The position numbers were made by a program, and so were the translations under genes. Shown one piece after another: positions 1-7,595 of a DNA stretch of 35,810 nt. The first letter of the stretch is position 1, and each line of letters starts with the position of its first letter. Source of the DNA: an uncultured Bacteroidota bacterium (GTDB taxonomy: Bacteria > Bacteroidota > Bacteroidia > Chitinophagales > Chitinophagaceae). Where the stretch lies: the NCBI GenBank assembly GCA_946479615.1, contig CAMLGR010000031.1, positions 1 to 35,810 of the forward strand, read 5' to 3'. Under the pieces are notes generated by a model, which saw only the letters and a list, made by a program, of their open reading frames with translations, had not been told where the DNA came from and ran no database searches.

Positions 1-43
1 CCCTTTCACGGTGGTGATACGAGTTCGAATCTCGTACGGGCTA
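1..43 (+). tRNA. tRNA-Glu(UUC), 3' part only
   Basis: The window begins inside the anticodon arm. The seven-base loop CTTTCAC at 3-9 gives anticodon TTC at 5-7, followed by the 3' anticodon strand GGTGG. The T arm is ACGAG, loop TTCGAAT, CTCGT at 19-35. The 3' acceptor strand is ACGGGCT at 36-42 and the discriminator is A43. The CCA end is not encoded. The D arm and 5' acceptor strand lie outside the window. Confidence 0.93.
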
Positions 44-55
44 CATAAGAATAAC

Positions 56-88
56 AAAAACCCCGCAAGGAATGTTGCGGGGTTTTTT
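56..88 (+). terminator. Rho-independent terminator of the tRNA transcript
   Basis: CCCCGCAA at 61-68 pairs perfectly with TTGCGGGG at 75-82 around a six-base loop. The A-run before it (56-60) and the T-run after it (83-88) extend the stem and form the U tract. It sits 13 bases after the tRNA end, so it closes the tRNA transcript. Confidence 0.93.
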
Positions 89-221
89 ATTGGAGAATCT
101 GCTGACTGCATCTGGGTCACATTTGTTCGATTTGCCTTCTTCCCCCGCAAGAATATAATGGATTTTTATTGAGATCTTTCGCTACTCCGGGCACCAGGAG
201 TTTTATAATCCTGCTATTTAT

Positions 222-775
222 CTACTGATAAGGTTTTTCAACCACGTATTCTTCTACCCACCAGGGTAACTCTGTAGATTGTATATACAATTTTTTCTGA
301 TCATCAATTTCTGCAACAGGTTCAATGCTGCGTTCTTCAGAAGAGTTATCAAATAAATACACACGGTGACAAAGCGGAATGATCTGAGGTAATATCTCCA
401 ATGATTCATTATATCTTTTTATGATCCTGTCTTCCTGAACAGCATGGCCTCCTAATTTAACGCGGTGCTTTACCCTTTCAATATTAATAGCAGGATCTAC
501 AGTACAAATGAAGTAGAGGTAGTTTTTATATCCTGATGCCTGACTTTGCTTTAGAAAATTTATTTTGGAAGAATGGCTCAATACTGTTTCGTGATGGAAA
601 GGTCATAAACAGATGGAAGATTAATAAGGCCTTTATCCTGAAAGGATTTTTCTATTTCATCAGCATTCACAAAAGGACCACTATAAAATTTCTTACGAAC
701 CTCCTGCAGGACGGTGCTTTTGCCACTTCCGTTAGGACCTGCCATAGTGCGCAACCGCTTATTTTCTGATGGCAT
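222..775 (-). pseudogene. Zeta-toxin-like P-loop ATPase, broken by a frame-shifting internal deletion
   Basis: Two minus-strand reading frames overlap by four bases at 578-581 and match the two ends of one zeta-toxin-like/AAA protein. The N-terminal frame (ATG at 775) has the Walker A motif GPNGSGKST, then FVNADEIEK, and stops just after LSITKQY. The second frame resumes with ETVLSHSSK and continues with ERVKHRV, GGHAVQEDRIIKRY and LFDNSSEE, all typical of the family's C-terminal half. In intact relatives I recall roughly 50-60 residues between these blocks, so an internal deletion that also changed frame is the simplest reading. The ATG lies inside the 3' end of the upstream gene (stop 759-761), an arrangement that suggests translational coupling. 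Zeta-type proteins phosphorylate small molecules such as UDP-N-acetylglucosamine, but this copy should be inactive. Confidence 0.8.
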
Positions 776-1103
776 GTAAAATAGTAGAAGGTTTGTATTT
801 CACGTAGAAAGAGCTGCGTTTGATCCTGGGAGAAATCGTTGTCTCTTCCCCGTTTGCATTGATTTTTATAAGGTCTTTGTAGTTGCGGATATATGCTCTT
901 GACAGCCCGGCTGCTTTGGCTTCTGCCGCTGCATTGTTCCCAGCCGTATTAGCTAATTCCCTGATGATCCAAAATCCATTTACATTATCTTCAATATCCG
1001 AGAAGTTATAAGAAATGAAAACAGAGCGTTTGGCTGCACGGTTTCTGTTCCGAAAGTTTACAGCCCGGGGACCGATCTTTTTTCCTATATGCCTGCTTTT
1101 CAT
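759..1103 (-). CDS. Small basic protein upstream of the zeta-like ATPase, candidate antitoxin
   Basis: This encodes 114 residues, starts at ATG 1103 and overlaps the ATPase start by 17 bases, so the two formed one operon. No domain is recognised with certainty. The N-terminus is strongly basic (KSRHIGKKIGPRA), the middle is Ala-rich and probably helical (residues about 50-70), and the C-terminus is basic again. Its size and position immediately 5' of a zeta-like kinase fit an antitoxin or partner protein. That role is inferred from position only. The gene itself is intact although its partner is not. Confidence 0.65.
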   Translation of the reverse strand: MKSRHIGKKIGPRAVNFRNRNRAAKRSVFISYNFSDIEDNVNGFWIIRELANTAGNNAAAEAKAAGLSRAYIRNYKDLIKINANGEETTISPRIKRSSFYVKYKPSTILHAIRK

Positions 1104-1209
1104 ACATCTAATTTACAATTTTTTTTGAATGAACGTTAATGTATCAGATTACCACCCGGCTAAAAATGTTATAAAGAGTTAAACTTAAGCATTCAATATC
1201 CTCCGCAGT

Positions 1210-1407
1210 TCATCGGGTTTTTCTTTCCCGGTGAATTGTCTTATCCATCCGTTTCCGAGGGCTTTTCTTTAACTGAGCACTGAGCCGGGTCACTGCTGCC
1301 AATCGCTCTGCCACAGGACGGGATAACCAATATTCCAGATCCTGTTTCTCTTCATCATGACTGTGCATCTTAAACTGCTTCTTAACCATTGCGATTTTTC
1401 TCTGCAT
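1210..1407 (-). CDS. Small toxin-antitoxin-associated type protein
   Basis: This encodes 65 residues from ATG 1407; a second ATG at residue 7 is also possible. The motif EYWLSRPVAERLAAVTRL in the middle and the basic tail (RMDKTIHRERK) resemble a group of 60-70-residue Bacteroidota proteins of the form WLSxTPxERLxAVxxLR that often sit beside nucleotidyltransferase-like toxin genes. I rely on memory of that pattern, not a search. No nucleotidyltransferase partner is visible beside it. It starts 27 bases after the DoxX gene stop and could share its transcript. Confidence 0.6.
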   Translation of the reverse strand: MQRKIAMVKKQFKMHSHDEEKQDLEYWLSRPVAERLAAVTRLSAQLKKSPRKRMDKTIHRERKTR

Positions 1408-1434
1408 AATAAATTATTTGTTATTCCTCTTGTT

Positions 1435-1827
1435 TTATACCCGCTGACTTTTCACCCCTCCCGGAAACATGATCGTGAGCAGTACGACTATCAATAAGAA
1501 ATTAAATTCGATCCCGTTTCTTCCCCCTCCTACTACAAACCATCCTTCTTTGAAATGAACGAGAATGATTCCCATGATGAATATGAATATCGTGATCCAG
1601 CAGGCGATCTTTACATATTTATTAATGAGCAGGCAGATAGCAGCAGCTACATGCGATAGTTTAATCGCCCAGGCAAGAGGTACCCCCACAGGAGCAAAGC
1701 CTGTTTCATCGAGATAAAATTTTCCAAAGTCATTGATCCCGTTATCAAACATGCCGGTAATGCTATGCGCCAGTAAAATAATGGCAATAGCCAGGCGCAG
1801 TAAAAGAGTATTGGCTGGAATATTCAT
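1435..1827 (-). CDS. DoxX-family membrane protein
   Basis: This encodes 130 residues from ATG 1827. Four hydrophobic segments are visible, at about residues 7-24, 48-67, 71-91 and 107-122. The arrangement, with LLRLAIAIILLAHSITGMF first, GFAPVGVPLAWAIKLSHV, then the last two helices, is the DoxX/DoxD-like four-helix pattern. Members are inner-membrane proteins; some act in thiosulfate oxidation or redox homeostasis, but the role here cannot be assigned. It is divergent from the hydrolase at 2034, with about 200 bases between them. Confidence 0.85.
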   Translation of the reverse strand: MNIPANTLLLRLAIAIILLAHSITGMFDNGINDFGKFYLDETGFAPVGVPLAWAIKLSHVAAAICLLINKYVKIACWITIFIFIMGIILVHFKEGWFVVGGGRNGIEFNFLLIVVLLTIMFPGGVKSQRV

Positions 1828-1957
1828 GATGGAAGGAGTTTAACCAGTAAGGTAGAAAAAATAAGCATGTCAACGATTCCGCTTATCATTACCCATAAAA
1901 CTCGCATTCACCTTTGAATTTGTCGCTTCCTGTCGCTCTTCATCCGGGTGGTCGGCG

Positions 1958-1965
1958 TAAATTTG
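1958..1965 (+). promoter_or_regulatory. Possible -7 box for the alpha/beta hydrolase
   Basis: TAAATTTG matches the Bacteroidota -7 consensus TAnnTTTG and lies 68 bases before the ATG at 2034. No convincing TTTG/TTG -33 element lies 19-21 bases upstream, so this is a weak prediction. Confidence 0.35.
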
Positions 1966-2033
1966 CTGACCAGCACCAGGTATATGCGGACCGGACCTAT
2001 AACTATTTTTTTTTATTATTAACCCATTCTTAT

Positions 2034-2831
2034 ATGAGCGCACAACAAAATTCCGCAGGCCAGTATGCGACTGTAAATGGCTTAAAAATCTATTACGAGA
2101 TCCACGGCAGTGGTCAGCCATTGGTATTGTTACATGGTGGTGGCTCGACCATCAAGTCCAATTACAGCCGTGTTTTACCGCAACTGGCAAAGAACCACCA
2201 GGTGATCGCCATCGAATTACAGGCGCATGGTCATACAGCCGACCGTGATCGTCCCCTGAGTTTTGAACAGGATGCCGATGATGTAGCCGCTTTACTGAAA
2301 TACCTTCAAATAGAAAAAGCGGATATCATGGGCTTCAGCAATGGAGGCACCACATCTTTACAAGTGGCTATCCGTCACCCGCAATTAGTACATAAGCTGG
2401 TGCTGGCATCCACCACGTATAAACGGGATGGTATGCAACCGGGTTTTTTTGAAGGAATGCAACAGGCCACCCTGGACCATATGCCTCCCCTGCTCAAAGA
2501 AGCCTACCTGGAAGCCAGGCCCGGTGATACCAAAGGATTATTGGTGATGTTCAACCGTGATGTGGAGCGCATGCTTGCTTTTAAAGATATTCCCGATTCT
2601 GCTATCAAAACGATCCAATGCCCGGCATTGGTCATTAATGGTGGTGCGGAAGTGATCCGTACCGAACATGCACTGGAACTGTCACGCACACTTCCCCATG
2701 CACAACTGGCAATATTGCCGGGCGGACATGGAGATTATATTGGCGAAGTTTGTGCATCTGATCAAAAAAGCAAGTTGCCCGCATTGGTAGTGGAACTGAT
2801 AGAATTGTTCCTGGCAAGCGCTGATAAATAA
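2034..2831 (+). CDS. Alpha/beta hydrolase
   Basis: The protein is 265 residues when started at ATG 2034; the frame is open from 1914, but the extra 40 residues read through a promoter-like AT-rich tract and match nothing in the family. It has the full alpha/beta-hydrolase order: oxyanion-hole HGGGST at 34-39, nucleophile elbow GFSNGG with Ser102, and the catalytic His232 in LPGGHGDY. The acid position, usually Asp in a GDxD-type loop after strand 6, reads GGAEVI here, so Glu206 probably takes its place. There is no signal peptide, so it is cytoplasmic. The substrate is unknown. Its stop lies four bases from the convergent metallopeptidase stop. Confidence 0.88.
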   Translation: MSAQQNSAGQYATVNGLKIYYEIHGSGQPLVLLHGGGSTIKSNYSRVLPQLAKNHQVIAIELQAHGHTADRDRPLSFEQDADDVAALLKYLQIEKADIMGFSNGGTTSLQVAIRHPQLVHKLVLASTTYKRDGMQPGFFEGMQQATLDHMPPLLKEAYLEARPGDTKGLLVMFNRDVERMLAFKDIPDSAIKTIQCPALVINGGAEVIRTEHALELSRTLPHAQLAILPGGHGDYIGEVCASDQKSKLPALVVELIELFLASADK

Positions 2832-2835
2832 GTTG

Positions 2836-3828
2836 TCAGAATATCTCCCTGAAATAGTTGCGGTATTTCAATGCCGCCCACCTGATCCGCTGGTATTGCC
2901 CATGTGTAAAATTCTTCCGGCAATTAGTCGCATAACACATAAGATTGGTGGGATCGGGCTGAAATAATTTTCCATCTATATCATGCCGGGTACCGGCGTA
3001 AGCGCAGTTTTTAACCGAATCATTAAGCAGGTTGGGATCTGCGGGTGTATCGCATACATCATCTCCCGTGCAGGAACAACTGCCTCTGTCAACCAATTCA
3101 TCAGTAGAGCCATTGTTTGTCTTGCCATGTGTATGGTATAATAAAAAATAATGACCCAGCTCATGCGGGAAGGTGGTCTTGTTACGGATCGCATCGCCGG
3201 TGAGCATGACAAAGTCATCACCCCTTGACATTTTTGCATAGCCGTTTACCGGTTGATTCTGCGCCCTGATGGAATTGAAAATAAAAATGGTGATGGCTTT
3301 ATCCTTGCAACGTTTCCGTATCACAAAATCATTCATGGCATCGAGATTGTAAAAGTTATCAGACTGGATCGTGTCGATACCTGCCAATGAAAATTCCACT
3401 CCTGCCGGTTTGTATTTGGCCTGTAATTCCGTAAAAGCTGTTTTCACTTCTGCTTTGGTAGCCGATCCGTTGTTATTCTTTTTGCAGACAATATAAAATT
3501 GCATCGGGTAGGTCAAAATAGTAGTCGTATCATCAGGAACGAGTTCGGGCGTACACACATTATCGAAGAAGTTGGATATTTCATCATACTGATCCGGTGT
3601 GAGCCTTGTTCCGCAATCGAGTGTATCGGTTATGACAGCACCGGTAACCGATATACTGTCATATGCCAGTTGCTCGTCGATCAATGTTTCATATACTTTA
3701 TCCCTGAGTGCGCGCTTGGCATTATGCTCAACCGATATTTGTGTTTCCTCCTGCTTAACCTGTGATTTATCGTTGTTGCAGCAGATAAGAATAGTCGAAA
3801 GAAGAAGAAAAAGAATTGCGGAACGCAT
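2836..3828 (-). CDS. M43 (pappalysin/cytophagalysin-type) zinc metallopeptidase, lipoprotein
   Basis: The product is 330 residues. The N-terminus is hydrophobic and ends in a Cys pair (LICC, Cys16/17), as in an exported lipoprotein. The zincin motif HELGHYFLLYH is at 222-232, so His222, His226 and His232 would bind zinc with Glu223 as the base. The conserved M43 sequence CDTPADPN follows at 259-266, and the Met-turn is NLMCYA with Met297, followed by the FTHGQYQRI block. The metzincin Gly at position 8 of the motif is replaced by Leu229, which is unusual. Several Cys residues between 251 and 303 could form disulfides. It is the last gene of a three-gene operon, 24 bases after the lipoprotein gene, so it probably acts at the cell surface with those two proteins. 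Confidence 0.9.
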   Translation of the reverse strand: MRSAILFLLLSTILICCNNDKSQVKQEETQISVEHNAKRALRDKVYETLIDEQLAYDSISVTGAVITDTLDCGTRLTPDQYDEISNFFDNVCTPELVPDDTTTILTYPMQFYIVCKKNNNGSATKAEVKTAFTELQAKYKPAGVEFSLAGIDTIQSDNFYNLDAMNDFVIRKRCKDKAITIFIFNSIRAQNQPVNGYAKMSRGDDFVMLTGDAIRNKTTFPHELGHYFLLYHTHGKTNNGSTDELVDRGSCSCTGDDVCDTPADPNLLNDSVKNCAYAGTRHDIDGKLFQPDPTNLMCYATNCRKNFTHGQYQRIRWAALKYRNYFREIF

Positions 3829-3852
3829 AGCCGTTGTTTTATTTTCAATGAA

Positions 3853-4815
3853 TTATTTAATAGTAACTGTTACAGGCGCAATACCGGTTGCCGTAACGGT
3901 GGTACTATCCGATCCGGCAATTCTGACATTACTGATCACCATACGTGCACGTACATAGTATTTCCCGGGATTGATATCGTTGAAATTAATGTTTCCATCC
4001 GGTTCAGTGGGACCCGTTTTATAGGCAGCCGTGATCGTCGTATCAGCTACATAGGCCGCCCGGTTGGTGTATATCCCTACCGTAATTCCTGAAACCGGCA
4101 GCAAAGACAAATCCTGCACATGCACAGCCAGCGTATTGACCGGAACTACTTTTTCCAGGTTGAAATTGATACGGGGAATACCGAGGCGACCGATAACTAC
4201 AGGAAGCGTTGTACTGGCAAGATAAAAATCAGGACCCATTTTTTTATAGGCTTTTATATAATAAGATCCCGGCAGCAGGTTATAAAATATTTTACGCCCA
4301 CTGTTATCCGAAACATCCGAGCGGTAGCTACCATTGCAGGTGTCTGCATTGAACTGGGTTTGGTTATTAAAAATGCAAATGCGCACACCGCCAATCAATT
4401 GCCCGTTGAGCTTTGTTTCTGCATACAGACCATTCTGCCCTGTGGAATCATTGCCTGCTACCAGGCTGATGGTAGTATTCGGCGGCACCACGGTAGTAAA
4501 TGCATTGTAGCGGATGCCACCGATGCTATCCGTATAGAAAAGATCATAGGAACGCCCTTTTTCTACATTTTCAAAAAGGAAGTAACCATCGGCATCGGTG
4601 CTGTCGCTGTAGAGATAGTTCAGTGTATCGGAAGGTGAATAGGCCAGCCTGACAATTTTTTTTGCTAACGGTTTTGCAATGCCATCACCGGAATAAATAT
4701 CGCGGTAGCTAAGCCGCCCGGCCAGCTTTTCCGTGCCCTTAAAATCGTCTTCCGTTTTTTTACAGGTCAATTGCAGAAGAGCAACGATACCAATTATATA
4801 TATTCTCTTGTTCAT
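3853..4815 (-). CDS. Lipoprotein with three prealbumin/carboxypeptidase-regulatory-like domains
   Basis: The start is taken at ATG 4815, giving 320 residues; the longer open frame to 4980 lies inside the upstream gene. The N-terminus MNKRIYIIGIVALLQLTC is a lipoprotein signal with Cys18. Three beta-sandwich repeats of about 90 residues follow, recognisable by recurring phrases: DADGYFLFENVEKGRSYDL, DNSGRKIFYNLLPGSYYIKAY and PDGNINFNDINPGKYYVRA. Each resembles a transthyretin/CarboxypepD-regulatory or SdrD B-like fold. Such modules bind or present rather than catalyse. The gene starts four bases after the stop of the 794-aa gene and is followed by the metallopeptidase, so all three are co-transcribed and probably work together on the cell surface. 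Confidence 0.82.
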   Translation of the reverse strand: MNKRIYIIGIVALLQLTCKKTEDDFKGTEKLAGRLSYRDIYSGDGIAKPLAKKIVRLAYSPSDTLNYLYSDSTDADGYFLFENVEKGRSYDLFYTDSIGGIRYNAFTTVVPPNTTISLVAGNDSTGQNGLYAETKLNGQLIGGVRICIFNNQTQFNADTCNGSYRSDVSDNSGRKIFYNLLPGSYYIKAYKKMGPDFYLASTTLPVVIGRLGIPRINFNLEKVVPVNTLAVHVQDLSLLPVSGITVGIYTNRAAYVADTTITAAYKTGPTEPDGNINFNDINPGKYYVRARMVISNVRIAGSDSTTVTATGIAPVTVTIK

Positions 4816-4819
4816 AATA

Positions 4820-7204
4820 TTAATTAAAGTTGAACGCGCCAATGATTTTACGAACCACCAGTTCAGGATTAAGGCTGAGGGATATATAAGGAGCCAACAC
4901 CTTATAGAGCGGTTTATCTCCTGTGATCTCATTATTGCTGATGATATATTGCCTGTATTTATGAAAATGGACACCGCCATTTAATTTTAAGCCTGGCCCA
5001 AAATCATAGCCAACACCGAGGTAATAATTATCCAGTGGTTTAGGAACTCCCATGCCCAGCATAAAGTTGATCCGTGTAACGCCTCCAAAGAAAGGTTCAT
5101 CTATTTTATAAAGACCCTGCCGCTTTTTTGTTTTGAAAGGATAAAAATGAAGGGCCGCAATCCCCCGGTACCGTTCATCTTTCGAGGTAATTTTATTTCC
5201 ATCCGCGCTTACCACTCTTACTTCCGGGAACGTATATGCCATACCAATGCTGGCTTCCACCAGGCTATGACTTCCTCTTTTATATTTTGTAGCGACAATG
5301 CCGATCGTGTCGGATTTGGTAGTACTATAGCGGTCTACTACCAGGGTTTGTTCCACCTTCGGTACTTTATCATTGATAACAAGAAGCGATGCCCTGTATT
5401 TGGGTACTGTATCGGTAGATGTTTCCATCCGCGTGACCGGCAGCGAGGAATAAGCCATTACATTGATAAGTTGTGCGATGTGAAGACTGTCATATCGCAG
5501 CGAATCGATGGCAATGGGCGCCATTTGCTGGGAATACATCCTGCCCAGGTAATCGCCCAGGATCTTAGCCTGCAGCGCTCTTACAGCTTTTGAGGTAGCC
5601 CTTACAGAATCAACCGATTCCGCTTTATACCTTCTTTTTATAGCATTAAAAATGGTATCACTGAAACCGACTGAACTGAAGGCATCCCATCCATAGAATG
5701 TAAAATCGGAATTATCTCCCTGGAGTGTAGTAGCGACTGCAGCCTCGAGATAGGTTTTCATTTCACGCCAGAAAGTGGCTGTATCGGTTCCTGTTGAATC
5801 AAGTGTACTGACTAACGGTATATATTCCTTCGGGCCAGCTATATCAAAATAGTCATAAGAGAACCATTTGTTATTAATTAAAGTTCCTGAACCCGATTTA
5901 TTATTAAAGTTTTTATTTGCCGCAGAAATAATTCCCCGGATAGTCATCATTTGGGGATTTAATAGATTATACAACCGCAAACCGCTGCCGATAGTGGTAT
6001 CGATAAAATCTTCCGTAGGCGAATTGCCACTGATCTGTTTGGTATCGGTAATCCGGTACCGCGCTTTGTATCCTTTATCAATATTCATCAGGAGCAGGTA
6101 TATTTTTTCATCCCTGTCCAGCGGCCGTATTTTCGCTATTTCCAGGTTTTTTTCTTTGGTGTCCAATAAAAAGTATTGATTACGCGCACTATCAAGCACC
6201 GGGAAAATTTTCTTCTTGGTAGCACCTACCGGGAACACCACTTCATTGGTCACCTGTGCAGGGTGAGAGAGTTTCTGCCAACTGGCATTATTTGCATTCA
6301 CCAGGGTATTGTTGCGTGTGATAAATTCCCTTCGCGAATATGTTTTTGCCAGCAAATCAATTTCCGGTATGGTATCCATCATATTGGCACAAGAAAAATC
6401 AAGCGGGTTCAATTTTAATGCACCCCCTGTGCTCCATAACCATTGCTGAAACACGGGCAGCTTTACTAATTTTATGTATTTACTTTTTTGCAGGTACTCT
6501 GCCAGCAATTTATGAGAGACATACATTTTCTCCAGTAGTTCGGGTCTTGCCTGCCGGTATACCTGCTGCAATGCACTGGTGACCGAATCATACTGATGCT
6601 TCAATTCTGTATAATAATTATGGTAATCGGTGAGGGTGGTCGAAAGGGCCAGCGCATTTTCCCGCCGGTTCAGCAGGGTGGTATAATACATTGTAAGAAA
6701 TTTAGACAATATATCTTCCTGCGTCAGCGTATAAATATGATAGTGCAGCTCCACCGTATCAGAGATCTTATACAATTTTGTACTGAATACGCTATCCAAT
6801 GCTTTTACAAAGGGCTTCAATAGTGTATCACTGGACAGGGATAACGCGGCGAGGTTGAATACATCCAGGTTATCGCTTATTTTCTGAAGATCCTGTTTCA
6901 TGAGGCGCAGCCGTACGGTATCCAGCAACCATTTGGTCAATGGAGCCGGCAAAGAGGCATCTTCAAGCGTCTCAATAGTTGTCCTGATATTATTCCTGAG
7001 ATCTTTTTTAAATTTTGCGATACTCTTATTGTTCCAGGCATCAAGCTCGGATCTATCAACCTGGAATGTATCAGCGGGTTTGCTCAATACAAACAGGCTA
7101 TTGGGTGAAAATTTTGAGGTCCCATTTTCTCCAAACCGTAATTGAGCGGATATTTTACTGAAAAAACAAACCACTCCCATTACAACTAAAAGGATGTATT
7201 TCAT
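4820..7204 (-). CDS. Exported 794-residue protein with helical N-half and beta-barrel-like C-terminus, unknown function
   Basis: ATG 7204 is followed by a signal peptide (residues 1-20, ending KISAQ). Residues about 50-260 are rich in helix-forming, repeatedly charged segments. The centre (about 290-520) is mixed. From about residue 640 the sequence alternates hydrophobic and polar residues with many Gly and aromatic residues (VEASIGMAYTF, RINFMLGMG, YYLGVGYDFG, LAPYISLSL), as in an outer-membrane beta-barrel. I recognise no named family. It is the first gene of the operon with the lipoprotein at 4815 and the M43 peptidase, so an outer-membrane platform for them is a reasonable but unproven idea. 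Confidence 0.75.
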   Translation of the reverse strand: MKYILLVVMGVVCFFSKISAQLRFGENGTSKFSPNSLFVLSKPADTFQVDRSELDAWNNKSIAKFKKDLRNNIRTTIETLEDASLPAPLTKWLLDTVRLRLMKQDLQKISDNLDVFNLAALSLSSDTLLKPFVKALDSVFSTKLYKISDTVELHYHIYTLTQEDILSKFLTMYYTTLLNRRENALALSTTLTDYHNYYTELKHQYDSVTSALQQVYRQARPELLEKMYVSHKLLAEYLQKSKYIKLVKLPVFQQWLWSTGGALKLNPLDFSCANMMDTIPEIDLLAKTYSRREFITRNNTLVNANNASWQKLSHPAQVTNEVVFPVGATKKKIFPVLDSARNQYFLLDTKEKNLEIAKIRPLDRDEKIYLLLMNIDKGYKARYRITDTKQISGNSPTEDFIDTTIGSGLRLYNLLNPQMMTIRGIISAANKNFNNKSGSGTLINNKWFSYDYFDIAGPKEYIPLVSTLDSTGTDTATFWREMKTYLEAAVATTLQGDNSDFTFYGWDAFSSVGFSDTIFNAIKRRYKAESVDSVRATSKAVRALQAKILGDYLGRMYSQQMAPIAIDSLRYDSLHIAQLINVMAYSSLPVTRMETSTDTVPKYRASLLVINDKVPKVEQTLVVDRYSTTKSDTIGIVATKYKRGSHSLVEASIGMAYTFPEVRVVSADGNKITSKDERYRGIAALHFYPFKTKKRQGLYKIDEPFFGGVTRINFMLGMGVPKPLDNYYLGVGYDFGPGLKLNGGVHFHKYRQYIISNNEITGDKPLYKVLAPYISLSLNPELVVRKIIGAFNFN

Positions 7205-7595
7205 TCTTATTATTTATATATGCAGGAAAAGTCGTTATAAACACAGGTCAGCCGCAACACATATAGTCATGCGATGTTCTCATGTTCACGATCCCAGGAT
7301 GGGCTTCATAGTTACCAGGAATTATTGTCACCAGACAAGTGGGTATGCACAGGGCGGTATCAGCCGGTATGATCATTTCCGGCTTACCGTAAAAATAAGG
7401 GGAATTTAAAAAGAGCAAGACCGTTTTTTCACCTATTTTCTGCCATTTTAAACGGTATTCAGCCCCTGCGATCCTCTGTGGCTCTCTGCGTATAATTCTT
7501 GCAGGAGAGATTCTGAATAAGGATTTAATCAGAAACCTTACTCATGGAGTTATACGCAGAGAGCCACAGAGGAGACACAGGGAGCCGCGGAGGGA
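7205..7595. other. Intergenic region between the exported-protein operon and the GH5 gene
   Basis: No gene is visible in this 391-base stretch. It holds the 23-bp inverted repeat at 7473-7572 and a smaller hairpin, ACCGTTT at 7420-7426 against AAACGGT at 7450-7456. It must carry the promoter for the 7204 gene, but I find no TAnnTTTG box on the minus strand. One GTCGTTATA copy at about 7231 resembles a unit of the repeats at 26234-26300 but stands alone. Confidence 0.6.
7473..7572. repeat. Perfect 23-bp inverted repeat, REP-like element
   Basis: The arm at 7473-7495 (begins CCTCTGTGGCTCTC) is the exact reverse complement of 7550-7572. A 54-base spacer separates them, and within it TTCTGA at 7511-7516 pairs with TCAGAA at 7529-7534. 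The right arm runs to within 24 bases of the GH5 stop. It could act as a transcript-end or mRNA-stabilising hairpin for the glycosidase operon. The arm sequence resembles dispersed palindromes seen in large bacterial genomes, but copy number cannot be judged from this window. Confidence 0.9.

Noticed and set aside
1..1407. tRNA-Glu followed by toxin-antitoxin remnants as an integration site
   Set aside because: tRNA genes are common integration sites, but no integrase, no direct repeat of the tRNA 3' end and no clear boundary are visible.
1870..2121. Minus-strand frame of 83 codons over the DoxX-hydrolase divergent region
   Set aside because: It overlaps the well-supported start of the hydrolase on the other strand, covers promoter-like AT-rich DNA and resembles no protein.
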